Assembly: GCA_004299705.1 (NCBI GenBank)
Contig: SCQS01000066.1
Location: 62,001 to 126,000, forward strand
Direction: 5' to 3'
DNA: 64,000 bases
From: Rhodanobacteraceae bacterium
GTDB lineage: Bacteria > Pseudomonadota > Gammaproteobacteria > Xanthomonadales > Rhodanobacteraceae
Part shown: in pieces, positions 8,192 through 16,327 of the stretch
Position numbering within the stretch: position 1 is the first letter of the stretch
Layout: each line of letters starts with the position of its first letter
Program-made: the position numbers and the translations under genes
The notes under the pieces: generated by a model
Database searches by the model: none
Seen by the model: only the letters and a program-made list of their open reading frames with translations
What the model was told of the DNA's origin: nothing

Positions 8192-9550
8192 CTACAAATT
8201 GCCCGCATCGTTCGAATCGCGACGGTGCGACTCAACGTCCGCAGCGGCGTTGCGCGCGGCGGTCGCCGTATCGCGCGCGGAGCGGGACGCTTTGAGTTCC
8301 TCGAGCCGACGCGCCCTGCCAGGGCCTGCAACCGCATTGCCGTAGGCCTGCGAGACGCGCGCTCCAATCTTCCCGGCACCAGCCTTTGCCCCGGCATCGA
8401 CGCCCCTGTGCACGCCTTGTCCGACGTTGCCGAACGCCCGTCCGATCGCACCACCCACGGCGCCGCCAACGAGGGCTCCGCCCATGCCGCGGTGGCGGGA
8501 GAAGTGATCGTTGCCGCCGACCAGCGACATCGCCGCCTTGACGGCAATGGAGGTCGAGAAACCGATGAAGATGATGATGCCGCAATAGAGTGCAACGACG
8601 GCGGGCACGCCAAAGCCGTCAGGCCAGTTCGCGCCATTGGCCTGCCACGCGTTGCCGGCATCCTGCAGCGCACTCGATGCCTGCTCGATGAAGTTCGTCG
8701 CGAGGCAGATCATGAACGCCGTCATGATGAAGCCGAGCATGGCGCCCACGGTTTCGCGCAGGAGGTTCTTCGCCCATGCCTTCTCGACGGGGTACACGGC
8801 CAGCATCAGCGGGCCGAACAGCATGGGGATCATGATGTGCGCCCAGGACATCACGAGCTCGAACAGCATCATCGCGAACACAAGCGCGATTGCGATCTCC
8901 ATGACCAGCAGCAGGATCCCGATGAAAAGACCATCGACGCCCGACGACACGTGAGCCCACGCCCAACCGACGAATCCATGGCCGCCAGGGATCGCGAAGA
9001 ACGGAGCCACGCCCTGCGCCGCTTCCTGCATGCTCGTGAAAATCTTGTCTTCCACCCACGTGCCAAGCGCGGGCAGCGGGTCGCCAGTGAGACTCGTCGG
9101 CGCGCCCATGTGATTGGGCACGGCGTTGATGACGGCAACAATCAGGCCGTCGGTCCCAGACCAAACGAACGCGATGATCTGCTGCCACTCGTGCATCAGC
9201 GTCAGCAGGATCGCGACGGTCACGGCAGTCGACACGACGTCCGCGCCGAGATCGCTGGAATTCTTCGACGCCATCATCGGGATCACGATCATGAGGATGC
9301 GCATCGCGACGCAGGCTGCGAGGATCGAGAGTCCCAACTGACCGGCGAATACCGCGGCAACCGCGCTCACGTCGGCGCTGACGGTATGCAGGAACGTGCC
9401 GATCACATTGGTCAGCACGTCGGACACGGCTTGCGGCGAACCGCCCGCTGCCGCCGCACTGGCGACAACGGGGGCCAGCATCAGCACACTGGCGATGCCG
9501 GCAAGCGCTGTCGTCTTCCGTAGCGTGGCGTTGCGCGCGCGAGAAATCAT
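8192..9550 (-). CDS. virB6: VirB6/TrbL-like polytopic T4SS channel protein
   Basis: 452-residue protein with an N-terminal signal-like helix and several long hydrophobic helices between ~60 and ~370 (LSILAACVAMRILMIVIPMM; LVMEIAIALVFAMMLFELVM; VPAVVALYCGIIIFIGFSTS), followed by a glycine- and arginine-rich cytoplasmic tail. This is the usual form of the VirB6/TrbL inner-membrane channel subunit. The start is the ATG overlapping the upstream gene as ATGA. Confidence 0.88.
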   Translation of the reverse strand: MISRARNATLRKTTALAGIASVLMLAPVVASAAAAGGSPQAVSDVLTNVIGTFLHTVSADVSAVAAVFAGQLGLSILAACVAMRILMIVIPMMASKNSSDLGADVVSTAVTVAILLTLMHEWQQIIAFVWSGTDGLIVAVINAVPNHMGAPTSLTGDPLPALGTWVEDKIFTSMQEAAQGVAPFFAIPGGHGFVGWAWAHVSSGVDGLFIGILLLVMEIAIALVFAMMLFELVMSWAHIMIPMLFGPLMLAVYPVEKAWAKNLLRETVGAMLGFIMTAFMICLATNFIEQASSALQDAGNAWQANGANWPDGFGVPAVVALYCGIIIFIGFSTSIAVKAAMSLVGGNDHFSRHRGMGGALVGGAVGGAIGRAFGNVGQGVHRGVDAGAKAGAGKIGARVSQAYGNAVAGPGRARRLEELKASRSARDTATAARNAAADVESHRRDSNDAGNL

Positions 9551-9852
9551 GCCACCGCCTTGATCGCGGTCACGATCCAAAAACAAGCGCAGCCAGCGGC
9601 CAGCGTCCACATGAGTGGATGGCCGCGCATCGAAAGGTAAATGCTCTCAGCGACGACAATGCGCGCCCTCTGCCCGCCGGTAAGGTCGGTGGGGACTGCA
9701 AGAGCGGTGGTCTCCGCCACGAAGCGGCGAGCGCCGATGCGTGCGTACACCGCGCCCTCGAGGTTGCGGCCAGCGATGAGGCGCACCGTCTTGGCTGCCA
9801 CGTACGCCGTGGCTACCTGTGACGAGAACTTGATCGTGTCCGCGAATTTCAT
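9547..9852 (-). CDS. Small membrane protein between virB5 and virB6
   Basis: 101-residue protein, start chosen at the ATG that overlaps the virB5 stop (ATGA) and begins MKFADTIKF. It has one clear membrane segment near the C-terminus (PLMWTLAAGCACFWIVTAI). In many VirB-type operons this slot holds a small entry-exclusion or VirB7-like gene, but no lipobox is present and I see no family match, so the role is unknown. Confidence 0.75.
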   Translation of the reverse strand: MKFADTIKFSSQVATAYVAAKTVRLIAGRNLEGAVYARIGARRFVAETTALAVPTDLTGGQRARIVVAESIYLSMRGHPLMWTLAAGCACFWIVTAIKAVA

Positions 9853-10712
9853 CGCTGCGGCCCCTGTTGAGCCGCCTGCTGCTGATGCAGCGCCTGCTGG
9901 CAACCAGCGATGGCCTGCTGCCTTCCGGGCAAGCCAAGCATCGTCGCCATACTCGCCTCCTGGCACGGCTGGTCAGCAATTTCGTTCGCGCTCTTTTCGG
10001 CCTGGTCCTTCGCCTGTTGCGCCTGCACGGCACCCTGCTGGACCAGCGACGAACTGATGTTGGACAACTGCTGCGAGAGCACTGCGTTGCTCTGCACCAC
10101 GGCCTGCAACCCGCCAACGCTGGACGTGATCTGTGGAGCGCTCGCGGCGATCGCCTGAATCTGCCGGCTCGCCTGCTGCTGCTGCGCAACCGACTGCTGG
10201 TAGTTCTGGAGTACCTGGCCGTACGTGTCGGCGTGCTTCTGCGCGAGCGCGGCCATGCCGAGCTCGTACTGCGCCGGAGTCATGTTGACGCCGCGCGCCC
10301 GCAAATACGTGATCGTGTTGTACGCGTTCTGCGCTTGCGCCTGGATGTTGGGCAAGCTCTGCTGCGACAGTTGCATCGCCGCGAGCATCTGCTGTGCGCT
10401 GGCCAGGTTGCCGCTTGCTACACCGGACATCGACCCGCGCACGCCGTTGATTTCGTTGCGCGCGCTGTTCGGCAGGTTCTTGAGTTGCTGTTCAAGCGCG
10501 ACGTACATTTGAACCTGCGTCATCGCCTGCTGGAGCTGCTTCTCGTACTGCGCGATCAACTCGATGTGGTTGAGGATCTGCGTCGGCTCGGTCGCTCCGA
10601 TGACGGCCGTGGCGCCGGCGACCGGCGACACGATGGCAGCCGAAAACGCAAGGGCGAGGCCACAGGCCAGCGCCTTGAGGGTGGAAACATGACGGATGGA
10701 AAGGGCGCGCAT
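9849..10712 (-). CDS. VirB5/TrbJ-like minor pilin or adhesion protein
   Basis: 287-residue exported protein: signal peptide to about residue 33 (GATA), then a long alpha-helical body very rich in Q and A (IELIAQYEKQLQQAMTQVQM, residues ~45-220) typical of TrbJ/VirB5 proteins, which sit at the pilus tip. The Q-rich C-terminal tail is unusual. The gene overlaps the next by four bases and follows virB4 by 15 bases. Confidence 0.82.
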   Translation of the reverse strand: MRALSIRHVSTLKALACGLALAFSAAIVSPVAGATAVIGATEPTQILNHIELIAQYEKQLQQAMTQVQMYVALEQQLKNLPNSARNEINGVRGSMSGVASGNLASAQQMLAAMQLSQQSLPNIQAQAQNAYNTITYLRARGVNMTPAQYELGMAALAQKHADTYGQVLQNYQQSVAQQQQASRQIQAIAASAPQITSSVGGLQAVVQSNAVLSQQLSNISSSLVQQGAVQAQQAKDQAEKSANEIADQPCQEASMATMLGLPGRQQAIAGCQQALHQQQAAQQGPQR

Positions 10713-10727
10713 GGCGAAACCTCCTGA

Positions 10728-13289
10728 CTACTGGTTGACGGCGGCTGGCACCGCGGCAAGCATTGATTGCTGATCCTGGGCGTCCCACTCGGCCACCCGG
10801 CGCAGGTACTCCTGCTGCCAGTTGGGCGGCGCGGCGCCATCGCGCCAGCACTCGTCGAATATCCGCTGCGCATCAGTCTCGGAGCGCAGCGCATTGACCT
10901 GGCGCGGCGACAGCGAGAGGGACGTCATGCGCGCGATACCCGGCTTAACGATGAAGTATTCCCGCTTGGGAATGGCGTGCGCGATGCGCTCGACCTGCTC
11001 CGGCAGGAGCTGGAAGGTATTGACGTAAAGGTCCTTGAGACCAGTGCTGAGCGCCCGGTAATTGGGCAGGTAGATCGACGTCATGATGTTGTCGCGGATG
11101 GCCGCAAAGGTCTTCTTGACCTCGGTTTCGGCGAAGTCTTCGGGCGACTGCGTGGTGAGCGCGACGCCGGCGTTGAGCTTGGCGAAAGTTTTGAGCCAGC
11201 CCACCAGCTTCGCGGCGAACTGCGGCACCTGCAGCAGGAACGATGCTTCCTCGACGTACACGGTAGTTGGGTACAACGGCTGCCCCTCCACCGGCTGCAG
11301 CGCCAGCTCGGTGCGGTAGAAGACGTAGTCCATCACGGCCGCGGCCAGGATCGGCTGCTGCATGATCGGTCCCATCTCGATGCACACGAAGCGCGAGAGG
11401 TCGAACGAATCCTCGGCGTGGTCGAAGTAGTCGCCGAACTGCCGGCCCTCGATCCACGGTTCGAGCTGACCCTTGAGATTCGGTGGCAGCAGGTTGTAGA
11501 TACCCATGAGCCGGTGGTTGGAGCGGTCGGCGTCGGCCGCGGTGCCCTCGATCGCTTCCCAAATGTCGCGGGTATCCTGGGCCGAGACCTGATAGCCACG
11601 CGAGCCACACAGGTATTCGATCCAGCTCGCGAGGAACATCCAGTGCTTGCGATCGTCCAGCAGGGTGAGCGGGTTGAGCTTGATCTTGCCGCCGGCGCGC
11701 AAGTCGATGTGCTGGCCGCCTTGCAACAGGGTCGGAATCCTGCACGAACGATCGCGATCGAGGATCACGGTGCGCGCGCCTGGATACTTCTGGAACTGCG
11801 ACAGCAGGAAGTTCATGGCGATGGACTTGCCCGAACGCGTCGGCCCCACCACGAATGCGTGTCCCACCTGCCCTTCGTTGAAGTTGAAGTAGAACGGCGT
11901 CGCGTAATCGGTATCCAGCACCGTCAAAGCTGGCTGGCGTCGCCCCATGATCTTGCTGAAGTGCGCGTTCCAGCGTTCACCAGACACAACACCTACCACC
12001 GGCGCCGCATCGACAGCGTTGTCGCGCGACAGCAGGTACCAACGACGACATTCCTCCCACGCACCGGGCATCGTGACCGTCCACGCGGACAACAGATGCG
12101 CTGTCTCGCGCACGGCGCCTGAGAAACGCGAGCCGTGCAGCGCACGCAACGCTTCGGCGGCGATACGCTCGAGTTCTTCCGTGTCGCGCGAGTAGTACAG
12201 CAGCGTGACGTTCAACCAGCCGAAGTACAGGCGACCGGAAGACAGCTCGCCGGCAGCCTCGTTGGCCTCGTCGATCTGCTCCTGCTTTGCAGGATCGGCC
12301 TGGTCCTCGTTCATCTCGCCCTGGCGGACCGCACCGACGATCAGCGATTTGAGCGGGAACTTGGTGAGGTTCGCGTTTCGGCGGCCTGCCGCAAGCTCCT
12401 TCTCGATCAGCGCATCCGGCGCGACGCGGAACGCAACGGACAGCGCGCCTTCGATCGGGCTGACCATCAGCGCATCGAACGCACCACCAGACATAGCCTT
12501 CGGAAATTCCTTGAGCGAGATGGCGGCAACATGCACGCCATCGCCAGCGTCATCACCGATGCGAAGCGTGTCGCGGGAAACATCCAAGGTGTTCTCGCCG
12601 AGCAGCGCGTCGAGATAGCGGCCATCGCGCGCCATGGTCTTCGGAACCATCGGAAGGCCCGGATTGGCCATGCCCCACAGGAAGCCGATCAGGGCGTCGC
12701 CGGTCAGGCGACGCGGACGCAGTAAATTGAGCGTTCCAGCGAAACGGGTCAGCCTGCCTTCGAACACCTCAAGAGCCTGATCCAGCTCTGCGGCGCCCCA
12801 CGCGAATGCTTGACGCGAGGACAACGCAGCGCGCACGCCCTTGACCACGGCGACGACGGGATTGGAGCCATCTGACATGTATGCGCCAATGCGATCCATG
12901 ACCGCATTCGTCGAGCGCTCGGGCATCCACAACACCGACACGAAGCAGCGATTGATGTAGCCGCCCACCTCAAGGAAGTGCGCGCGGTGTTCGTCGTCGA
13001 TCATCTGGCCAACGGCGGTGGGCATCTTGGCGCCCGGATAGTCGTTGGTACGCTCGCGCCGCAGCGTCCACCAGATGGTGACGGGCTGCCCGCGCCAGGT
13101 ATCCATCGCGGTGTCGACCAGGTTCTCGAGTTGGGCGACAGCCGCGTCTGCGCTCCCGTCCGTGTCGAGACCCCGATACTCGAAGCATGCGAGCAGGCCG
13201 GAATCCTTGCACGCAACAATCTGCTCGTTGATCGGCACCAGCCACGGCAGGAGTTCTTGCAGTGGGCGTTCGTGTTCGCTGTGACTCAT
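10728..13289 (-). CDS. virB4: VirB4/TrbE-like T4SS ATPase
   Basis: 853-residue ATPase that powers pilus assembly and transfer. The N-terminal half is the VirB4 family domain. The motor domain holds the Walker A loop GPTRSGKS at residues 482-489 (preceded by FNFNEGQVGHAFVV) and a Walker B-like strand VYVEEASFLL near 690, then the conserved KLNAGVALTTQSPEDF stretch. The ATG was chosen because it overlaps the virB3 stop (ATGA); a longer start would lie inside virB3. Confidence 0.96.
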   Translation of the reverse strand: MSHSEHERPLQELLPWLVPINEQIVACKDSGLLACFEYRGLDTDGSADAAVAQLENLVDTAMDTWRGQPVTIWWTLRRERTNDYPGAKMPTAVGQMIDDEHRAHFLEVGGYINRCFVSVLWMPERSTNAVMDRIGAYMSDGSNPVVAVVKGVRAALSSRQAFAWGAAELDQALEVFEGRLTRFAGTLNLLRPRRLTGDALIGFLWGMANPGLPMVPKTMARDGRYLDALLGENTLDVSRDTLRIGDDAGDGVHVAAISLKEFPKAMSGGAFDALMVSPIEGALSVAFRVAPDALIEKELAAGRRNANLTKFPLKSLIVGAVRQGEMNEDQADPAKQEQIDEANEAAGELSSGRLYFGWLNVTLLYYSRDTEELERIAAEALRALHGSRFSGAVRETAHLLSAWTVTMPGAWEECRRWYLLSRDNAVDAAPVVGVVSGERWNAHFSKIMGRRQPALTVLDTDYATPFYFNFNEGQVGHAFVVGPTRSGKSIAMNFLLSQFQKYPGARTVILDRDRSCRIPTLLQGGQHIDLRAGGKIKLNPLTLLDDRKHWMFLASWIEYLCGSRGYQVSAQDTRDIWEAIEGTAADADRSNHRLMGIYNLLPPNLKGQLEPWIEGRQFGDYFDHAEDSFDLSRFVCIEMGPIMQQPILAAAVMDYVFYRTELALQPVEGQPLYPTTVYVEEASFLLQVPQFAAKLVGWLKTFAKLNAGVALTTQSPEDFAETEVKKTFAAIRDNIMTSIYLPNYRALSTGLKDLYVNTFQLLPEQVERIAHAIPKREYFIVKPGIARMTSLSLSPRQVNALRSETDAQRIFDECWRDGAAPPNWQQEYLRRVAEWDAQDQQSMLAAVPAAVNQ

Positions 13290-13603
13290 TGCGCGGCTCC
13301 GCGTCCGAAATTCGCAGGCCGCAACCCGCGCACAGCGTTCTCGCGCGGCCACGGGTCGTAGCGATCGCGCTGCTTGCTGTAGGTAATGAAAATGACTCGG
13401 GAGAGCGGGTCGTTACGGGCGATCGCCTGCAAGACCTTGTGGATCACGTACATCCCGATCAGGTACCACCAGAAGTGGATGATGATGCACACGATCGCGG
13501 CCAAGCACACGTTGATGGCCACAAACTTGAAATCAGCGCCCGCCACCAGCCGGGGCCGGGCGAGGACCTGATAGACCACGCTCGAGCGGCGGGTGGCGGC
13601 CAT
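13286..13603 (-). CDS. virB3: VirB3-like T4SS membrane protein
   Basis: 105-residue protein with the VirB3 layout: a short N-terminal strand, two closely spaced hydrophobic segments (FKFVAINVCLAAIVCIIIHFWWYLIGMYVI), and a cytoplasmic tail containing the conserved ARNDPLSRVIF stretch. Located between virB2 and virB4 as expected; overlaps virB4 by four bases. Confidence 0.9.
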   Translation of the reverse strand: MAATRRSSVVYQVLARPRLVAGADFKFVAINVCLAAIVCIIIHFWWYLIGMYVIHKVLQAIARNDPLSRVIFITYSKQRDRYDPWPRENAVRGLRPANFGRGAAQ

Positions 13604-13619
13604 GTGGGTCGGGCCTTAA

Positions 13620-13946
13620 TCAGCAGCCAATCGCCGTGGTCAGGCCGAGCCAACCAAGGATGGTGCCGATCGACAGGACAATGGCAATGCCGATGGCGAT
13701 GCGCACCACGAACCCGCCAAGCCCCTTGCCCTCGTTCATGATGAGCAGAAACGCCACGATGATGATGGCCGCTGCCGCCGCGAACGCGATGATGGGCGAA
13801 TGGGTGAAATTGCAAAGCCCCTGCATCAGGCCCGCGCCGATGTTGCTGCCAAAAGCCTGCGCCTGTGAAGCAGTCGCGATCAGGGCAAGGGCGGTTCCGA
13901 CCATGAACCGCGTGAAGTTTCGGTGGGTGTAGAGGTTGGTTTTCAT
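13620..13946 (-). CDS. virB2: VirB2-like major pilin
   Basis: 108-residue prepilin with a long signal peptide (to about residue 31, ASQAQA) and two hydrophobic helices separated by a short polar loop (IIAFAAAAAIIIVAFLLIM, then NEGKGLGG, then VVRIAIGIAIVLSIGTILGWLG). Length and two-helix form are typical of VirB2 pilins. The mature pilin keeps a Cys near each end (Cys44 and the C-terminal Cys), which is less usual and could allow a disulfide. Confidence 0.9.
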   Translation of the reverse strand: MKTNLYTHRNFTRFMVGTALALIATASQAQAFGSNIGAGLMQGLCNFTHSPIIAFAAAAAIIIVAFLLIMNEGKGLGGFVVRIAIGIAIVLSIGTILGWLGLTTAIGC

Positions 13947-13974
13947 GGTGGGTTCCGTGGCAGAGGTTTACGGG

Positions 13975-14988
13975 TTACTTCGTTGCATCGAAGACAGTGC
14001 GCGTGAGATAGCCGGTTTCGGTGGCCCCTGTGAGCCTGACGATGCGCTCCGGCCCACGCACTGCGCCTCGATGCGCGCAATATATCACCGCCGTAAACGT
14101 GTTTGCAATTTGCTGACGTAATGCCGGTAACGGCAGATTCGCAGTATCCGGTGACATACGCACCATGCTTTCAAGGCGATGCAGGGCCAGCTCGGCGGAA
14201 TCGGCGTGCATGGTGCAGGCCCCACCGGAGTGCCCGGTGTTGAGCGCATCCAGCAGGTCGTAGGACTCCGCGCCGCGGACCTCGCCAACCACAATGCGGT
14301 CGGGACGAAACCGCAACGCCAGGCGCACCAGTGTCCGGATGTTCACGCCCTGGTCGGGAGCGGACTCGAAGCTGACCGCGTTCGGGGTGTGGATCTGGAG
14401 CTCGGCCGTGTCCTCGATGGTCAGCAGGCGCTCGGTGGCCGGGATCAGCGCCAGCACCGCGTTGAGGAAGGTCGTCTTGCCGGAGCCCGTGGATCCGGCG
14501 ATCAGGATGTTCTTCTTGGCCGCAACCAGCCAGCGGATGTACCCCATGACCTGATCGGGGTCGGCGGGGTCGATCGTGGGCTCGTCCTGCTGGCGCGCAA
14601 CGTCTCCCAGACGCCCCGCGACGAACGCCTCGCGGTAATCGTCGAGGCTGCGCCGCGTGCGCGCGTGCTTGCGGATGCAGATGGCGGGACCATTGATCCC
14701 GACCGGGGGAAGTGCCGCCGCGATGCGGTAGCCGGGCATCCGGCAGTCGAGCGCCGGCTGGACTTCCTTATGGTTCGCGCCGGCCAGCGCCTTGACTGCC
14801 GAGCGCATGTTGACGTCGGTGATGGCCGGAACATCGACCTTGTGCATGTCGCCGCCGCTCTCGATCCAAATGTCGTCAGGCCGGTTCAGCATGATTTCCT
14901 GGACGCCGGGATCGTCCATGTACTTCCCAACCGCACGCAGGTGCGAGCGGAACTGGTTGAGCGCAAATTCCTCGACCTTGAGTTCCAT
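13975..14988 (-). CDS. virB11: VirB11-like T4SS ATPase
   Basis: 337-residue hexameric traffic ATPase. Key motifs: Walker A GSTGSGKT (165-172), Asp box around RLLTIEDTAELQ (187-198), Walker B VVGEVRG (233-239) and the His box TGHSGGACTMHA (251-262). The start ATG shares a base with the virB1 stop (TGATG). Its place right after virB1 and before virB2 differs from the classical virB order, where virB11 is last. Confidence 0.96.
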   Translation of the reverse strand: MELKVEEFALNQFRSHLRAVGKYMDDPGVQEIMLNRPDDIWIESGGDMHKVDVPAITDVNMRSAVKALAGANHKEVQPALDCRMPGYRIAAALPPVGINGPAICIRKHARTRRSLDDYREAFVAGRLGDVARQQDEPTIDPADPDQVMGYIRWLVAAKKNILIAGSTGSGKTTFLNAVLALIPATERLLTIEDTAELQIHTPNAVSFESAPDQGVNIRTLVRLALRFRPDRIVVGEVRGAESYDLLDALNTGHSGGACTMHADSAELALHRLESMVRMSPDTANLPLPALRQQIANTFTAVIYCAHRGAVRGPERIVRLTGATETGYLTRTVFDATK

Positions 14989-15485
14989 CAGGGGCCGCCC
15001 TCGCCATCAGCATGGTCGGCGGCCAGTGCCAGCTCGGTGCGCAGGTTGCGCACGACCTTAGCCGCGTAACGGACGCGCTTCTCGGGCGATGCGGCGTTGT
15101 AGGCGCCAACGGCCTTCCACGAAACTCCGTAACGCTTGATGTCGTCGCGCAGGATCAGTGCCCCCACCGCGACATTGAGGCAAGGGTCGGAAATAAGGCG
15201 TCGCGCGTCGATCCCGGCCTGTGCCAACGTCGGTAGCCACTGGGAATTGATCTGCATGAGCCCGATGTCCACACTGCCGTCACCGTTGTGGTTGATCGCG
15301 GCTGGGTTGAAGTGCGACTCCGTGCGCGCAATAGCGCGCAACAGCAGGGGGTTGATGTGGTAGTAGCTTCCAACCGTGGTGAAACAGCGGTCGAACTGCC
15401 GTCCGTCAGAGCCGGACTTGGCGGCCGAGGCGGGCAGTGCGCAGGGGAGGCAAAGCGCGGCCAGCAGGACCGCGGCCGCCCTCAT
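14988..15485 (-). CDS. virB1: VirB1-like lytic transglycosylase
   Basis: 165-residue exported muramidase that opens peptidoglycan for channel assembly. Signal peptide 1-22 (ASA); SLT domain with the catalytic Glu56 in ARTESHFNP, the GLMQIN motif (75-80), and the NVAVGALIL and GAYNA stretches. The ATG overlaps the upstream gene (ATGA). Confidence 0.94.
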   Translation of the reverse strand: MRAAAVLLAALCLPCALPASAAKSGSDGRQFDRCFTTVGSYYHINPLLLRAIARTESHFNPAAINHNGDGSVDIGLMQINSQWLPTLAQAGIDARRLISDPCLNVAVGALILRDDIKRYGVSWKAVGAYNAASPEKRVRYAAKVVRNLRTELALAADHADGEGGP

Positions 15486-15826
15486 CGCCCATCCCCGCCG
15501 TCGCTTGCCGGGGCTCGATCTCCGGACTGGTGGCCAGCGCTCTTGGCCCGCTTGGCCTGCTCGACCTCGCGCTCGTACTCGGACTGATAGAACGTCCGGA
15601 ACATCACGAACCGGCAGGACTGGAAAGTGGTCGCGGTGCCGTGCCAGACGCTCGCGGCGGCACTGTCGCTCACGAGGTCGGTCACCGCCGTGGCGGCCTT
15701 GCCAGACCAGGCGATCGGCGAGCAGACGTGATTGATGCGGTCCAACGGCGTGCCCGCCACCAGGATGTAGACGGCGAACACCAGAAAGATCATCCCGAAC
15801 AGGGATAGTGTGACGTGTTTACCCAT
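15482..15826 (-). CDS. Small single-span membrane protein upstream of virB1
   Basis: 114-residue protein starting at MGKHVTLSLF; one N-terminal membrane helix (LSLFGMIFLVFAVYILVAG) and a periplasmic or cytoplasmic tail with two cysteines and a charged coiled-coil-like stretch (YEREVEQAKRAKS). It overlaps virB1 by four bases, so it belongs to the transfer operon. No family recognised. A 13-bp perfect inverted repeat lies just upstream. Confidence 0.7.
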   Translation of the reverse strand: MGKHVTLSLFGMIFLVFAVYILVAGTPLDRINHVCSPIAWSGKAATAVTDLVSDSAAASVWHGTATTFQSCRFVMFRTFYQSEYEREVEQAKRAKSAGHQSGDRAPASDGGDGR

Positions 15827-15839
15827 TTGAGCGTAACCG

Positions 15840-15882
15840 CCTTTCGTTGCGTACCTACACGGTAACACCACGCAACGAAAGG
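15840..15882. repeat. Perfect 13-bp inverted repeat between two operon genes
   Basis: Left arm CCTTTCGTTGCGT at 15840-15852 and right arm ACGCAACGAAAGG at 15870-15882, separated by 17 bases that contain a GTAAC motif. There is no T-run, so it is not a standard terminator. It could be an operator or an RNA processing/attenuation hairpin at the head of the operon. Confidence 0.8.
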
Positions 15883-15902
15883 GGCAAGTGCAGCCTTGAC
15901 GG

Positions 15903-16139
15903 TTACGCCTTCAGGGCGGCCTCGCGCTCCCTGGTGAGACGGGCGCGGGCTACGCGCCGGTTGTGCGCCGCGACCAGACGGTCGATGCGATAGGCGATGG
16001 TCTTGCTGCGGCGGGGCTTGGGACGCAGATGGAACAAGGTCTTCAGCACCCACCAAGCCAGCTTGAGCAGCAGCTTGAAGAGGGTGAAGTAAGCCCAGAT
16101 CGCGAACGCGATGGCAGCGATGAAAATTGCGGCAAACAT
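15903..16139 (-). CDS. Small membrane protein at the head of the virB-pil operon
   Basis: 78 residues from the ATG before FAAIFIAAIAF; an in-frame GTG at 16187 would add 16 residues and cannot be excluded, since a GGAGGT lies between the two and neither start has ideal spacing. The protein has an N-terminal hydrophobic segment extending into a second one (ALWAYFTLFKLLLKLAWW region) and a strongly basic tail (RPKPRRSKTIAYR). First gene of the operon; function unknown. Confidence 0.65.
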   Translation of the reverse strand: MFAAIFIAAIAFAIWAYFTLFKLLLKLAWWVLKTLFHLRPKPRRSKTIAYRIDRLVAAHNRRVARARLTREREAALKA

Positions 16140-16187
16140 GTAATTCAACCCACTTTGTGGGACCTCCTGTAGGGCGTAATTGCCCAC

Positions 16188-16327
16188 ACCCCCATTATAC
16201 CGTGATGGGTTCGTGCCCCGTTTTTGGCCGTTTGGGTTGTAGAATGCCGGTTACGTTTCCCGTATCGCGGTAAGTCACCGCAACGGGTAGGCGCCGATAG
16301 GGCGCGAAAATCGACAGGAAATGGCCC
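16188..16327. promoter_or_regulatory. Divergent promoter region between virB-pil operon and coupling-protein gene
   Basis: 140 bases without a gene separating two divergent transfer operons. On the minus strand a perfect TATAAT lies at 16194-16199, with no clear -35 hexamer 17 bases upstream, so it may need an activator. A GGTTACG motif at about 16249 is one of the recurrent GTAACC-type motifs described in the findings. AGGAA precedes the plus-strand start. Confidence 0.45.

Noticed and set aside
7844-9523. Long plus-strand open frame opposite virB6
   Set aside because: Composition (R, H, D-rich with no domain) and full overlap with virB6 mark it as a shadow frame.
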